A program made the translations under genes and the position numbers. Shown here in pieces: positions 1-7,299 of a stretch of DNA of 64,000 nucleotides. The stretch comes from an uncultured Clostridia bacterium (lineage in GTDB: Bacteria > Bacillota > Clostridia > TANB77 > CAG-508), in the NCBI GenBank assembly GCA_948805675.1, contig CAQIBN010000003.1, positions 62,001-126,000 on the forward strand, given 5' to 3'. The notes under the pieces are model-generated. The model was not told the origin of the DNA. It did not search any database and was given only the letters and a program-made list of their open reading frames with translations. Positions within the stretch are counted from its first letter, which is position 1. Each line of letters starts with the position of its first letter.

Positions 1-2
1 CA

Positions 3-524
3 TTAGATTTACATTATAATGTATTATATAAAGGATATGTAGATAACTTTAACAAAACAGAAGAAAAATTAAAAAATGTAAGAGAATCAAACGATTATTC
101 AAATATTAAATGTTTGGAGAAAAATCTGAGCTTTTTTGGTTCAGGAGCAATTTTACACGAATTATTTTTTATGAATCTTGGGCCTGCTATACCAACAAGT
201 CCAAGTGTAGAACTTATGAATCAAATAATAATGGATTTTGGAAGTTTTGAGAAATTTAAAAAGCAATTTTCTGAGGCTTCAAGTCAAGTAGAAGCCTCAG
301 GGTGGTGCTTATTGGTGTGGACTAATAGGCTAAATAGATTAAATATATTACAATGCGAAAAACATCAAAATTTAACTCTTTGGGGGTGTAAACCAATACT
401 TGTAATAGATATGTGGGAACATTCATATTATTTACAATATAAAACTAAAAGACCAGAATATATAGATGCCTTTTGGAATATTGTAAATTGGAATGAAGCA
501 AATAAAAGATTTAATAAAAAGTAA
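3..524 (+). CDS. Fe/Mn superoxide dismutase, 5' end outside the window
   Basis: Converts superoxide to oxygen and hydrogen peroxide in the cytoplasm. The reading frame is already open at base 3, so the true start lies upstream of the window; about the first 25 residues are missing compared with the family. All four metal ligands of the Fe/Mn SOD family can be placed: His in LHYN (12-14), His in LHELFF (156-158), and Asp and His in DMWEHSYY (408-410 and 420-422). The tail with YIDAFWNIVNWNEANKRF is the usual SOD C-terminus. I cannot tell iron from manganese specificity from the sequence. A terminator hairpin follows the stop codon, so the gene looks to be the last of its unit. Confidence 0.93.
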   Translation, partial: LDLHYNVLYKGYVDNFNKTEEKLKNVRESNDYSNIKCLEKNLSFFGSGAILHELFFMNLGPAIPTSPSVELMNQIIMDFGSFEKFKKQFSEASSQVEASGWCLLVWTNRLNRLNILQCEKHQNLTLWGCKPILVIDMWEHSYYLQYKTKRPEYIDAFWNIVNWNEANKRFNKK

Positions 525-531
525 TAAATAA

Positions 532-580
532 AATACTCTTTTCATAGGATAGATAAATCTAGATTATGGAAAGAGTTTTA
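532..580 (+). terminator. Probable terminator of the superoxide dismutase gene
   Basis: The arms CTCTTTTCATA and TATGGAAAGAG pair around a loop of about 20 bases and are followed by TTTTAT. The T-run is short, so efficiency is uncertain. Confidence 0.5.
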
Positions 581-990
581 TGTATAATAGTAAAGTTCTA
601 ATATAAACTAAAGTTTAATAAATACAGGTTTCCTAGTATAAAAAATAATTATACACAATATTTTTCAGAAATTAGCACAAGAATAATTAAACATAGAATG
701 TAATAGTTTTAATTAATGAATGGATAATCCAGACCACTATTGTTCTGAAAATATATTATAAATCTTGTATTATAATAATATTATTTTTATATTATAAATA
801 ATAAGTAAATGTAACGTTATACAGTAATATTTTAGTATAGTTTATAGAAAAAGAAAGTAAGTAGAATTATATTGGAAACAAGAAATATAGTATAACTTAA
901 AAGAGTAGTTAATAATAATTTTGTAAGATAAAAGCAAGTTAAATAAAAAAATGCAACTTATAACTAAAATGTAAATTAAAAAAGTAAATT
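581..990. other. AT-rich intergenic stretch without a recognisable gene
   Basis: About 400 bases with no credible reading frame on either strand and no repeat or RNA that I recognise. A short open frame on the minus strand (842-1039) has no ribosome binding site and a composition that simply reflects the A/T content. Confidence 0.5.
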
Positions 991-996
991 CAAGTA

Positions 997-1026
997 TTGA
1001 CAATATTAACCAACTTAGAGTATAAT
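997..1026 (+). promoter_or_regulatory. Promoter of rpsU
   Basis: TTGACA at 997-1002 and TATAAT at 1021-1026 with an 18-bp spacer. Transcription would start near 1033 and leave a leader of about 94 bases before rpsU. Confidence 0.75.
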
Positions 1027-1032
1027 AATGTG

Positions 1033-1126
1033 CGTACATAGGTAGGATTATAAAGCGAATAAATCCTCCTTAAATATACATCCCATGTAAGGTGGTTCTT
1101 AAGATGCCGGAAGGAGGGGAATATTA
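1033..1126 (+). promoter_or_regulatory. Structured rpsU leader that can mask its own Shine-Dalgarno
   Basis: CCTCCTT at 1065-1071 is the exact reverse complement of the rpsU Shine-Dalgarno AAGGAGG at 1111-1117. Part of the same anti-SD segment (AATCCT, 1062-1067) is also the exact complement of AGGATT at 1044-1049. The two pairings overlap and cannot form together, which is the layout of a translational switch or autoregulatory ribosomal-protein leader. The pairings are visible in the sequence; a regulatory role is inferred. I do not recognise it as a known leader family. Confidence 0.4.
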
Positions 1127-1297
1127 ATGTCAGAGGTTAAAGTTAATAATGGAAATATAGAAGATGCTCTAAAAAGGTTCAAAAGACAATGTGCCAGAAA
1201 TGGAGTATTGCAAGAAGTTCGTAAAAGAGAACACTATGAAAAGCCTAGTGTAAAGAGAAAGAAAAAATCAGAGGCTGCAAGAAAAAGAAAATTCTAA
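1127..1297 (+). CDS. rpsU: Small ribosomal subunit protein bS21
   Basis: A 56-residue basic protein of the 30S subunit, which joins late in assembly and lies near the anti-Shine-Dalgarno end of 16S rRNA. The segment LKRFKRQCARNGVLQEVRKREHYEKPS, split here as LKRFKRQCARNG and LQEVRKREHYEKPS, is the S21 signature, and the tail is almost all Lys and Arg. A strong AAGGAGGGG site lies 8 to 10 bases before the ATG. The own promoter, long leader and following terminator make it a monocistronic unit, with yqeY next downstream as in many Bacillota. Confidence 0.96.
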   Translation: MSEVKVNNGNIEDALKRFKRQCARNGVLQEVRKREHYEKPSVKRKKKSEAARKRKF

Positions 1298-1311
1298 AAT
1301 AATAAATATAG

Positions 1312-1338
1312 GCATTTCCAATAGGAAATGCTTTTTTT
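1312..1338 (+). terminator. Rho-independent terminator of rpsU
   Basis: Perfect 8-bp stem GCATTTCC / GGAAATGC with a 4-base loop, followed by seven T. Confidence 0.9.
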
Positions 1339-1477
1339 AGAAAATTTAATTATATATAAAAAGTACAAAAAGGTTATAATTTAAAAAAGTTAAATAAAAT
1401 TTTAAAATTATAATAATATTAAAAGTATAAAATATATAAATAAAATACAAATTTATAAAAGTGAAAGGAATGATGTT

Positions 1478-1918
1478 ATGCTTAAAGAAAAGTTGTTAGA
1501 AGATTTAAAAAATTCAATGAAAGATAAGAATGTTCTTAGAAAAAATGTGATACAAATGGTAAGAGCTGGAATATTACAAATAGAAAAGGACAAAAATGTA
1601 GAATTAGATGATCAAAAGATATTAGAGGTTATAGCTAAAGAATGCAAAAAAAGAAAAGATTCACTTTCAGATTATGAAAAAGCAGAAAGACAAGATTTGG
1701 TAAATCAAATAAGACAAGAAATAGAAATATTAGATGAATATTTACCAAAACAGATGACAGAAGAAGAATTAACAAAAATAATAGAAGAAATAATAAAAGA
1801 GCTAGATGCAACAAGTATGAAGGACATGGGGCGAATAATGAAAGAGGCAAAAGAAAGAATAGGTCTTGCAGCAGATGGAAAGACAATAAATGAAGTTGTT
1901 AAAAAAATATTGGAGTAA
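1478..1918 (+). CDS. yqeY: GatB/YqeY domain protein
   Basis: A 146-residue, charged, helical cytoplasmic protein. The opening LKEKLLEDLKNSMKDKN, the central DLVNQIRQEIEILDEYLPKQM and the end DMGRIMKEAKERIG with AADGKTINEVVKKIL are the conserved blocks of the YqeY family, and the length matches the usual 147 to 150 residues. The family resembles the tail domain of the GatB subunit of tRNA-dependent amidotransferases, but its own biochemical role is not established. A GAAAGGA site precedes the ATG. It follows rpsU, a gene order common in Bacillota. A hairpin with a T-run follows the stop. Confidence 0.9.
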   Translation: MLKEKLLEDLKNSMKDKNVLRKNVIQMVRAGILQIEKDKNVELDDQKILEVIAKECKKRKDSLSDYEKAERQDLVNQIRQEIEILDEYLPKQMTEEELTKIIEEIIKELDATSMKDMGRIMKEAKERIGLAADGKTINEVVKKILE

Positions 1919-1985
1919 AGTTATAATTTAATTAGAAAAGAAAGTGGAATGAAATATAATATTCTTTAATTTATTCAAAATAATA

Positions 1986-2030
1986 AAAATAAGACTAAAT
2001 TTAACTTAAATTTTAGTTTTATTTTTTTAT
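1986..2030 (+). terminator. Terminator after yqeY
   Basis: Imperfect stem between AATAAGACTAAATTT and AAATTTTAGTTTTATT, followed by a T-rich run. Confidence 0.65.
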
Positions 2031-2031
2031 C

Positions 2032-2061
2032 TTGTATAATTTTTCCAATATATATTATAAT
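2032..2061 (+). promoter_or_regulatory. Probable promoter of the yfmF-yfmH unit
   Basis: TTGTAT at 2032-2037 and TATAAT at 2056-2061 with an 18-bp spacer, just upstream of a strong ribosome binding site. Confidence 0.45.
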
Positions 2062-2086
2062 AATAAAAAGAAAGGAAGGAATGGTT

Positions 2087-3361
2087 ATGAATTATATTAA
2101 ACAAGAAATAAAAAAGGGAATTAATTTTCATAAAGTAAATACAAATAGATTTAAAACAAATTTATTTGCTATTTTTTTAACTACACCTTTAAAAAAAGAA
2201 TCAGTAACAGAAAATGCATTATTACCACTAGTATTAAAAAGAGGTTCAGCAATAATGCAAACGCAAGAATTAATTTGTAAAAAACTAGAAGATATGTATG
2301 GTGCAAGTTTTGATTGTGGTATTGATAAGTCAGGAAATAATCATGTAATAAAATTCTATTTAGAAACATTAAATAATAATATGATACCTACAAATGAAAA
2401 TATAGTAGAAGAAGCTTTTAAGCTATTATTTGATATTATATTTAATCCATTAATAATTAATGAAGGTTTTAAAGAGCAATATATTGATGGAGAAAAAAAT
2501 AAACTAAAGCAAATCATTAATTCTAAAATTGATAATAAAGCAAAGTATGCTATGGATAGATGTATAGAAGAGATGTATAAAGGTAAACCATATGAATTAT
2601 GTAAATATGGATATATAGAGGATTTAAACAAAATTAATGGAGATTCGTTATATGAATATTATAAGCAATTGATAAATGAATGTAAAATCGACATTTTTAT
2701 TTCTGGAGATGCTGAGGATAATATTATAGATATAATAAAAAATAATGAACAAATTAAAAATTTAAATGAAAGAGATGCAAAATATACAATAAATGGTGAT
2801 AATGAAGAAAAAGACGAAGTAGAAATTAAATTAGTAGAAGAGGCTATGGATGTAATGCAAGGAAAATTAGTTCTAGGATTAGATGTAGTAGATGTTGAAG
2901 AAAATGAAAAGTATGCAGTATCTGTATATAATATTATATTAGGTGGAAGTGCTAATTCTAAGCTATTTCAAAATGTTAGAGAGAAAGCAAGTCTTGCATA
3001 TACTGCAGGTTCTAGCTATTTAAGACAAAAAAATAATATAATAATAAAATGTGGAATAGAAATAGAAAATTATGAAAAAGCTATAGAAATAATAAAAGAA
3101 CAATTAAAAGAAATGGAAGATGGAAAATTTACAGATGAAGATATAGAAAATGCAAAAAACATAATTATATCTACAGTAGATGGAATTCCAGATTCTCAGG
3201 ATTCCGAGATATCTTACTATCTAGGTCAAGAGCTTACACGACAATTTGTGTCTTTACATGAGTATATTGAAAAAATAAAAAATGTAAAAAAAGAAGATGT
3301 TGAACTTATTTCAAAAAAGATAAAAATAAATACAATTTATTTTTTAAAAAATGATAAATAA
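2087..3361 (+). CDS. yfmF: M16-family protein YfmF, catalytically inactive partner
   Basis: A pitrilysin-type (M16) protein without the zinc motif: no HxxEH is found near the N-terminus, where the partner gene has one. Sequence blocks such as NRFKTNLFAIFLTTPL, RGSAIMQTQELICKKLEDMYGASFD and, late, LGGSANSKLFQNVREKASLAYTAGS are typical of the YfmF (B. subtilis YmfF) group, linked in Bacillus to the 5-aminopentanol modification of elongation factor P. I start at the second ATG (2087) because AAGGAAGG at 2072-2079 touches the first ATG (2081) but sits 7 bases before the second. The active partner yfmH follows. Confidence 0.85.
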   Translation: MNYIKQEIKKGINFHKVNTNRFKTNLFAIFLTTPLKKESVTENALLPLVLKRGSAIMQTQELICKKLEDMYGASFDCGIDKSGNNHVIKFYLETLNNNMIPTNENIVEEAFKLLFDIIFNPLIINEGFKEQYIDGEKNKLKQIINSKIDNKAKYAMDRCIEEMYKGKPYELCKYGYIEDLNKINGDSLYEYYKQLINECKIDIFISGDAEDNIIDIIKNNEQIKNLNERDAKYTINGDNEEKDEVEIKLVEEAMDVMQGKLVLGLDVVDVEENEKYAVSVYNIILGGSANSKLFQNVREKASLAYTAGSSYLRQKNNIIIKCGIEIENYEKAIEIIKEQLKEMEDGKFTDEDIENAKNIIISTVDGIPDSQDSEISYYLGQELTRQFVSLHEYIEKIKNVKKEDVELISKKIKINTIYFLKNDK

Positions 3362-3454
3362 TAATATAATTAATTAAATATAAAGTCTTTGTATAATTTT
3401 GAATATAAATAAATCAATATATATTTAAAAATTAATACTTGTAGAGAGGAGGAA

Positions 3455-3484
3455 ATGTTGGTTTTTGAAACTAACATAAATTAA
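3455..3484 (+). CDS. Possible nine-codon leader peptide before yfmH
   Basis: The strongest ribosome binding site in the yfmF-yfmH gap, GAGAGGAGG, does not serve yfmH. It serves an ATG at 3455 that opens a nine-codon frame, MLVFETNIN, ending in TAA four bases before the yfmH ATG. yfmH itself has no Shine-Dalgarno at a normal distance, so its translation is probably coupled to termination of this frame. The peptide need not have a function of its own. It could also be an accident of a start-site shift. Confidence 0.4.
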   Translation: MLVFETNIN

Positions 3485-3488
3485 TAAA

Positions 3489-4760
3489 ATGAAATTAATT
3501 GAAAGTTTAAATATAAAGGAAAAAGCCTATATAGAGAAACTAGAAAATGGAATGACAGTAATTATTATTCCAAAGAATACTACTAATAAAAAATATATAA
3601 TATGGGGAGTAAACTTTGGTTCTATTGATAATCATTTTAAAATTAATGGTGAAGAAATATATATTCCAGATGGAGTCGCTCATTTCTTAGAACATAAAAT
3701 GTTTGAGCAAGAAAATGGAACTAATAGTTTAGATAAACTAATGGCACTTGGAATAGATGCAAATGCATATACAACTAATGACCATACTGCATATTTATTT
3801 GAGTGTACAGAACATTTTTATGAAGGCTTAGATGAATTAATGGATTATGTTCAAAATCCATATTTTACTGATGATAATGTAGAAAAGGAAAAAGGAATCA
3901 TATCACAAGAAATAAGAATGTATGATGATGAACCAGGATGGCAATTGTATATGAGTGTTTTAGATTGTCTATATAAGGAAAATCCAATTAAAATAGATAT
4001 AGCAGGAACAGTAGACTCTATAAGAAAGATTAATAAAGATACTTTATATAAATGCTATAATACATTTTATGTACCAAATAATATGACATTAGTTGTATGT
4101 GGTAATTTTCAGCCACAAGAAATATTAAAACAAGTAAAGGACAGGCTAATTAAAAATACAATAGAAGATAAAATAGAGAGAATATATCCGGAAATTGAAC
4201 AAAAAATAAATAAAAAAAATATAGAGAAAGAAATGAATGTAAGTATGCCTTTGTTTGCAATAGGATTTAAAGATATTGAAGGTATGAATGATGAAATAGT
4301 AAAAAAACATATTGCAATTGAAATACTACTTAATATATTAGTTGGGAAAAGCTCAAATTTATATAAAGAACTATATGATGCAGGAACAATATTAGAAGAA
4401 CCTGATATGGATTATGAATTTTCTAAACAATATGCTCATGTAGTAATTTCAGGTCAATCTGAAAAACCAGAAGATATTTATAATAAGCTTAAAAAGCAAA
4501 TAGAAGAGTATATAAAAAATGGATTGGATTCGAAACATTTTGAAAGAATAAAAAAGAAAGTATATGGTGATTATGTAGTAGAATATAATAATATATCAGA
4601 TATTTCTAGAATGTTTTTATCAGATTCTATGAAAAATATTTCTTCTTTTGACTATATTGAACAATATAATCAAGTAAGTAAAGATTATACACAAAAAATA
4701 TTAAAAGAAATATTTAATACAGATTCAATGGTTATGGCAATAATAAAACCAAAAAAGTAG
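3489..4760 (+). CDS. yfmH: M16-family zinc protease YfmH
   Basis: A 423-residue zinc metallopeptidase of the pitrilysin type, cytoplasmic, with no signal peptide. The inverted zinc motif HFLEH gives His65, Glu68 and His69, and Glu141 in SQEIRMYDD is the likely third ligand. GSIDNHF and the block AHFLEHKMFE are typical for the YfmH (B. subtilis YmfH) group, which works as a pair with the inactive YfmF and is linked to maturation of elongation factor P. The second half holds the usual non-catalytic M16 repeat. Its start has no close Shine-Dalgarno and lies just after a short upstream frame, which suggests translational coupling. Confidence 0.88.
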   Translation: MKLIESLNIKEKAYIEKLENGMTVIIIPKNTTNKKYIIWGVNFGSIDNHFKINGEEIYIPDGVAHFLEHKMFEQENGTNSLDKLMALGIDANAYTTNDHTAYLFECTEHFYEGLDELMDYVQNPYFTDDNVEKEKGIISQEIRMYDDEPGWQLYMSVLDCLYKENPIKIDIAGTVDSIRKINKDTLYKCYNTFYVPNNMTLVVCGNFQPQEILKQVKDRLIKNTIEDKIERIYPEIEQKINKKNIEKEMNVSMPLFAIGFKDIEGMNDEIVKKHIAIEILLNILVGKSSNLYKELYDAGTILEEPDMDYEFSKQYAHVVISGQSEKPEDIYNKLKKQIEEYIKNGLDSKHFERIKKKVYGDYVVEYNNISDISRMFLSDSMKNISSFDYIEQYNQVSKDYTQKILKEIFNTDSMVMAIIKPKK

Positions 4761-4910
4761 AAGTGCAATATAAAAAGTAATTATTATAAAAAATAGGTAC
4801 TTTATGATAATATTTATAACAAAATTATTTGAGCTTTCAGATGCAGTTTTTATACTATTTTCGAGGTTTTTGCAATACAAGAAAAGTAAATATATAAAGG
4901 TGTAAAACAG

Positions 4911-4917
4911 TGTCGAA
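4911..4917 (+). promoter_or_regulatory. Candidate Spo0A box upstream of the Spo0E-like gene
   Basis: TGTCGAA followed by AAA matches the 0A-box consensus TGNCGAA. It lies about 60 bases before the -35 element of a gene whose product would dephosphorylate Spo0A. A 7-base match may arise by chance, although C and G are rare here. Confidence 0.3.
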
Positions 4918-4976
4918 AAATAAGGAAAAATGTAATACGAAAAAAATGTAAACTCCTTTGAAAACAAGGAAATTTG

Positions 4977-5005
4977 TTGACGTGTATGTAAAAATATGGT
5001 ATTTT
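4977..5005 (+). promoter_or_regulatory. Probable promoter of the Spo0E-like gene
   Basis: TTGACG at 4977-4982 and TATTTT at 5000-5005 with a 17-bp spacer. Confidence 0.5.
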
Positions 5006-5050
5006 AAATATATACAAAAGAGAAACACACGAAAAAAGGAGCGTGATTAT

Positions 5051-5227
5051 ATGTTAGATGAAAAAATCTGTAAACTAAGGCAAAAGTTAAATGAGAGTAT
5101 TATGAAAGGACAAGATTACAATGTAACATATAAATTAAGCGTAGAATTAGATAAATTAATTGCACAATATTATAAAAAGAAATTGAGGGGTATAAATAAG
5201 AAAATAAAAATACAAAAAAGAAGATAA
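5051..5227 (+). CDS. Spo0E-like aspartyl-phosphate phosphatase
   Basis: A 58-residue protein. The family removes phosphate from response regulators such as Spo0A and so delays sporulation. The sequence has the two-helix layout of Spo0E proteins and the signature S-x-E-L-D in KLSVELDKLIAQYYKK; the preceding helix is CKLRQKLNESI. The family usually runs 50 to 85 residues. I chose ATG 5051 because AAAAAAGGAG precedes it; longer in-frame starts reach back into the promoter. The last 12 residues are very basic. A candidate 0A box upstream would fit feedback control. Confidence 0.8.
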   Translation: MLDEKICKLRQKLNESIMKGQDYNVTYKLSVELDKLIAQYYKKKLRGINKKIKIQKRR

Positions 5228-5252
5228 AAGTATATGAATATCTGTTCTTATG

Positions 5253-5319
5253 AGTGAAGTGAAATGTGAATATATTAAAAGCTTGATATTCTCACATTTT
5301 ATTTCACTTTTATTTTTAT
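5253..5319 (+). terminator. Terminator after the Spo0E-like gene
   Basis: A long stem forms between GTGAAGTGAAATGTGAATAT and ATATTCTCACATTTTATTTCAC with small mismatches, followed by TTTTATTTTT. Confidence 0.8.
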
Positions 5320-5360
5320 TACTAAATAGTTAAAATATGATAAATTTTACTAAAATATGA

Positions 5361-5389
5361 TTGACAATTATAGAAAAATAAGCTATTAT
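5361..5389 (+). promoter_or_regulatory. Promoter of the first two T4SS pilin genes
   Basis: TTGACA at 5361-5366, a 17-bp spacer and TATTAT at 5384-5389: a near-consensus vegetative promoter. Confidence 0.75.
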
Positions 5390-5434
5390 AAAATTATATA
5401 GATGTTTATTATAGGATATAAGGGAGGAAAAAGT

Positions 5435-5803
5435 ATGTTAAAAAATAATAAAATGTTAAAAATAAGTTTAGTAGTAATAATGGTAGTAGGAATTATAACA
5501 ATAAGTTCTATTTCAATGGCTTCTGACTCATTTATTGGGGATCAAAACCAATTAAAGCCATCAGTTCCTGAACAGGCATCTGGTATATACAATTTAGGAA
5601 ATAATCTGTTGGGAATATTTCAAACTGTTGGTTATATAGCAGCTGTTATTGTATTAGTTTGGTTAGGTATAAAATATATTATGGCATCACCTGATGGCAA
5701 AGCAGAAATAAAGAAACAAGCTTTTGCATATATTTTAGGAGCAATATTACTATTTTCAGCAGCAACAATAGTTACAATTATTAAAGGATTTACTACAATT
5801 TAA
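5435..5803 (+). CDS. TrbC/VirB2-like T4SS pilin, copy 1
   Basis: A 122-residue membrane protein with a signal peptide (about residues 1-29, ending SMA), a short polar segment and two hydrophobic helices (about 55-77 and 92-115) joined by a charged loop, GIKYIMASPDGKAEIKKQ. This is the VirB2/TrbC pilin layout, and the loop is repeated in the next two small genes (SPEGKAEVKKQ and NPEEKGKLKQQ). Such pilins build the conjugative pilus or the inner-membrane pool of a type IV secretion system. ATG 5435 follows AGGGAGG; the longer frame from 5402 has no ribosome binding site. Confidence 0.8.
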   Translation: MLKNNKMLKISLVVIMVVGIITISSISMASDSFIGDQNQLKPSVPEQASGIYNLGNNLLGIFQTVGYIAAVIVLVWLGIKYIMASPDGKAEIKKQAFAYILGAILLFSAATIVTIIKGFTTI

Positions 5804-5818
5804 AGAAGAGAGAGAAAT

Positions 5819-6190
5819 ATGAAGAAATATGTATATATAATGCTTACGCTATTAATTATTATATTTAATTTTATATCTTGTGTAAATTGTGTTTATGCAG
5901 ATGGAGAAGATTCAATAGCTTTGGAGGGGTGGAATAAAATATATAAAAAGACTGGAAATTCCTTTGATAAAGCACAAAATGCTGTGATAGGATTAGTGCA
6001 GACGATTGGATATATAACATCAGTACTTATGGTAACGATAATAGGAATAAAATATATATTTACTTCACCAGAAGGAAAAGCAGAAGTAAAAAAACAGTTA
6101 ATTCCGTTTTTAATAGGAGCTGTGTTATTATTTTCTGGAACAGTTCTAGTAAGTACTATTTCTAAATGGGCATATACAACAATAAAATAA
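5819..6190 (+). CDS. TrbC/VirB2-like T4SS pilin, copy 2
   Basis: A 123-residue paralogue of the preceding gene, 15 bases downstream and in the same transcript. The signal peptide ends near CVYADG; two membrane helices flank GIKYIFTSPEGKAEVKKQ, almost the same loop as in copy 1. GAGAGAG serves as a weak ribosome binding site. A terminator follows, so copies 1 and 2 form their own short operon ahead of the main T4SS operon. Having more than one pilin gene could mean a heteropolymeric pilus or different expression levels; the sequence does not tell. Confidence 0.78.
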   Translation: MKKYVYIMLTLLIIIFNFISCVNCVYADGEDSIALEGWNKIYKKTGNSFDKAQNAVIGLVQTIGYITSVLMVTIIGIKYIFTSPEGKAEVKKQLIPFLIGAVLLFSGTVLVSTISKWAYTTIK

Positions 6191-6200
6191 AAAAAGTTTT

Positions 6201-6243
6201 AAAAATTAAGAACTCTATTAAAGATAGGTTCTTAATTTTTTTG
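6201..6243 (+). terminator. Terminator between the pilin pair and the main T4SS operon
   Basis: Stem AAAATTAAGAAC / GTTCTTAATTTT extended by CTAT / ATAG around a 5-base loop, followed by a T-run. Confidence 0.88.
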
Positions 6244-6488
6244 TTTCAGTGAAGTAATAATTTTCCTGATATTTTCTAAAATTTATAAAATTAGATCAAT
6301 AGTCTTAAATAAAGTGTTTTATTTATATATTAATAATAATCATTAATTATGTATGGAATATTTTGTAATATATATTTGTAAGGTTGTATGAATAGGAGTT
6401 CCCTAAGAAAAACAAAATAATAACAATTATTACAATATTACAAATAAATTAAGTTTTTGAAAAATAGAGATGGTACAGTCTTTTTATG
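6244..6488. other. Intergenic stretch before the main T4SS promoter
   Basis: No credible gene. I see no clear operator or known RNA element; the sequence is AT-rich. Confidence 0.5.
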
Positions 6489-6517
6489 TTGAAAAAGTAA
6501 TAAAAATACTATATAAT
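6489..6517 (+). promoter_or_regulatory. Promoter of the main T4SS operon
   Basis: TTGAAA at 6489-6494, a 17-bp spacer and TATAAT at 6512-6517. No terminator is seen downstream until 25060, so this promoter may drive all genes from 6541 to 25045. Confidence 0.75.
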
Positions 6518-6540
6518 AGTATTAATAATGAGGTGATTTT

Positions 6541-6945
6541 ATGAAAGTGAAAAAAATTCTAATTTGTATATTATTAATACTAGTATTAATAGTTACTTGT
6601 ATACCACATAATGTATATGCTGAGGATGAAGATCTTATTCAAAAGATAAAAAATCAAGGAACATCATGGTTAGATAAAGGAAAAACTTTAGGAAGTGGTG
6701 TTTTACCAAGTGATGATTTGCAAAATAAATTTGTACCTATAGGGCAAGTATTGGTTATGATAGCTACAATGGTGGTATTAGTGGTAACTCTTATTATGGG
6801 AATTAAATATATAACTGCAAACCCAGAAGAAAAAGGAAAGTTAAAACAACAGCTAATTGGTTTAGTTGTTTCGATTGTAGTTATATATGGTGCTGTTGGA
6901 ATTTGGACTTTAGTACAAAATATTATGAATAGTTTAGATATATAA
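6541..6945 (+). CDS. TrbC/VirB2-like T4SS pilin, copy 3
   Basis: A 134-residue protein with a signal peptide ending near NVYAED, a longer soluble segment than copies 1 and 2, and two helices around GIKYITANPEEKGKLKQQ. It is the first gene of the main operon and the most diverged of the three pilin-like genes. Its ribosome binding site, GAGGTGAT, stands directly before the ATG. VirB2-like subunits normally precede VirB3 and VirB4 in T4SS operons, as here. Confidence 0.75.
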   Translation: MKVKKILICILLILVLIVTCIPHNVYAEDEDLIQKIKNQGTSWLDKGKTLGSGVLPSDDLQNKFVPIGQVLVMIATMVVLVVTLIMGIKYITANPEEKGKLKQQLIGLVVSIVVIYGAVGIWTLVQNIMNSLDI

Positions 6946-6963
6946 ATACGAAGGAGGAAAATG

Positions 6964-7299
6964 ATGGGAACACATTACATACCTAGAAATGTTAAAGGGG
7001 AAGGAAGAATTTTGTATATATTTTCTACTAAATCATTAATAACTACTTGTATTGGTGGTGGGATAGGAATTATTCTTTATTACATTTTTAAAACTATTAG
7101 TTTGAATGCAGTGGGTGTAATATTACTGGGAGTTTTTGCTTTATTAGGTTTTGCTGTTGGTACAGTTAAAATACCACATATTACAGGAATTAAGTTTACA
7201 AAAAATGTCGCAGGAGATTCTATAGATGATATTGTACTAAGATATGCAAAATTTAAAATGAATAAAAAAATTTATAAGTATACAAAGGAGGAAGAATAA
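6964..7299 (+). CDS. PrgI/VirB3-like T4SS membrane protein
   Basis: A 111-residue inner-membrane protein. The opening HYIPRNVKGEGRILYIFS, then two adjacent hydrophobic helices (about residues 26-70), then a short basic tail is the PrgI layout known from Gram-positive conjugation modules, where PrgI stands in for VirB3 and binds the VirB4 ATPase. The ATG at 6964 lies 6 bases after AAGGAGG; the ATG at 6961 is only 3 bases away. The stop codon overlaps the next start (TAATG), so the two are translationally coupled. Confidence 0.78.
   Translation: MGTHYIPRNVKGEGRILYIFSTKSLITTCIGGGIGIILYYIFKTISLNAVGVILLGVFALLGFAVGTVKIPHITGIKFTKNVAGDSIDDIVLRYAKFKMNKKIYKYTKEEE

Noticed and set aside
842..1039. 65-residue hydrophobic frame on the minus strand
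   Set aside because: No ribosome binding site, overlaps the rpsU promoter, and its Leu/Ile/Tyr content only reflects A/T-rich sequence.
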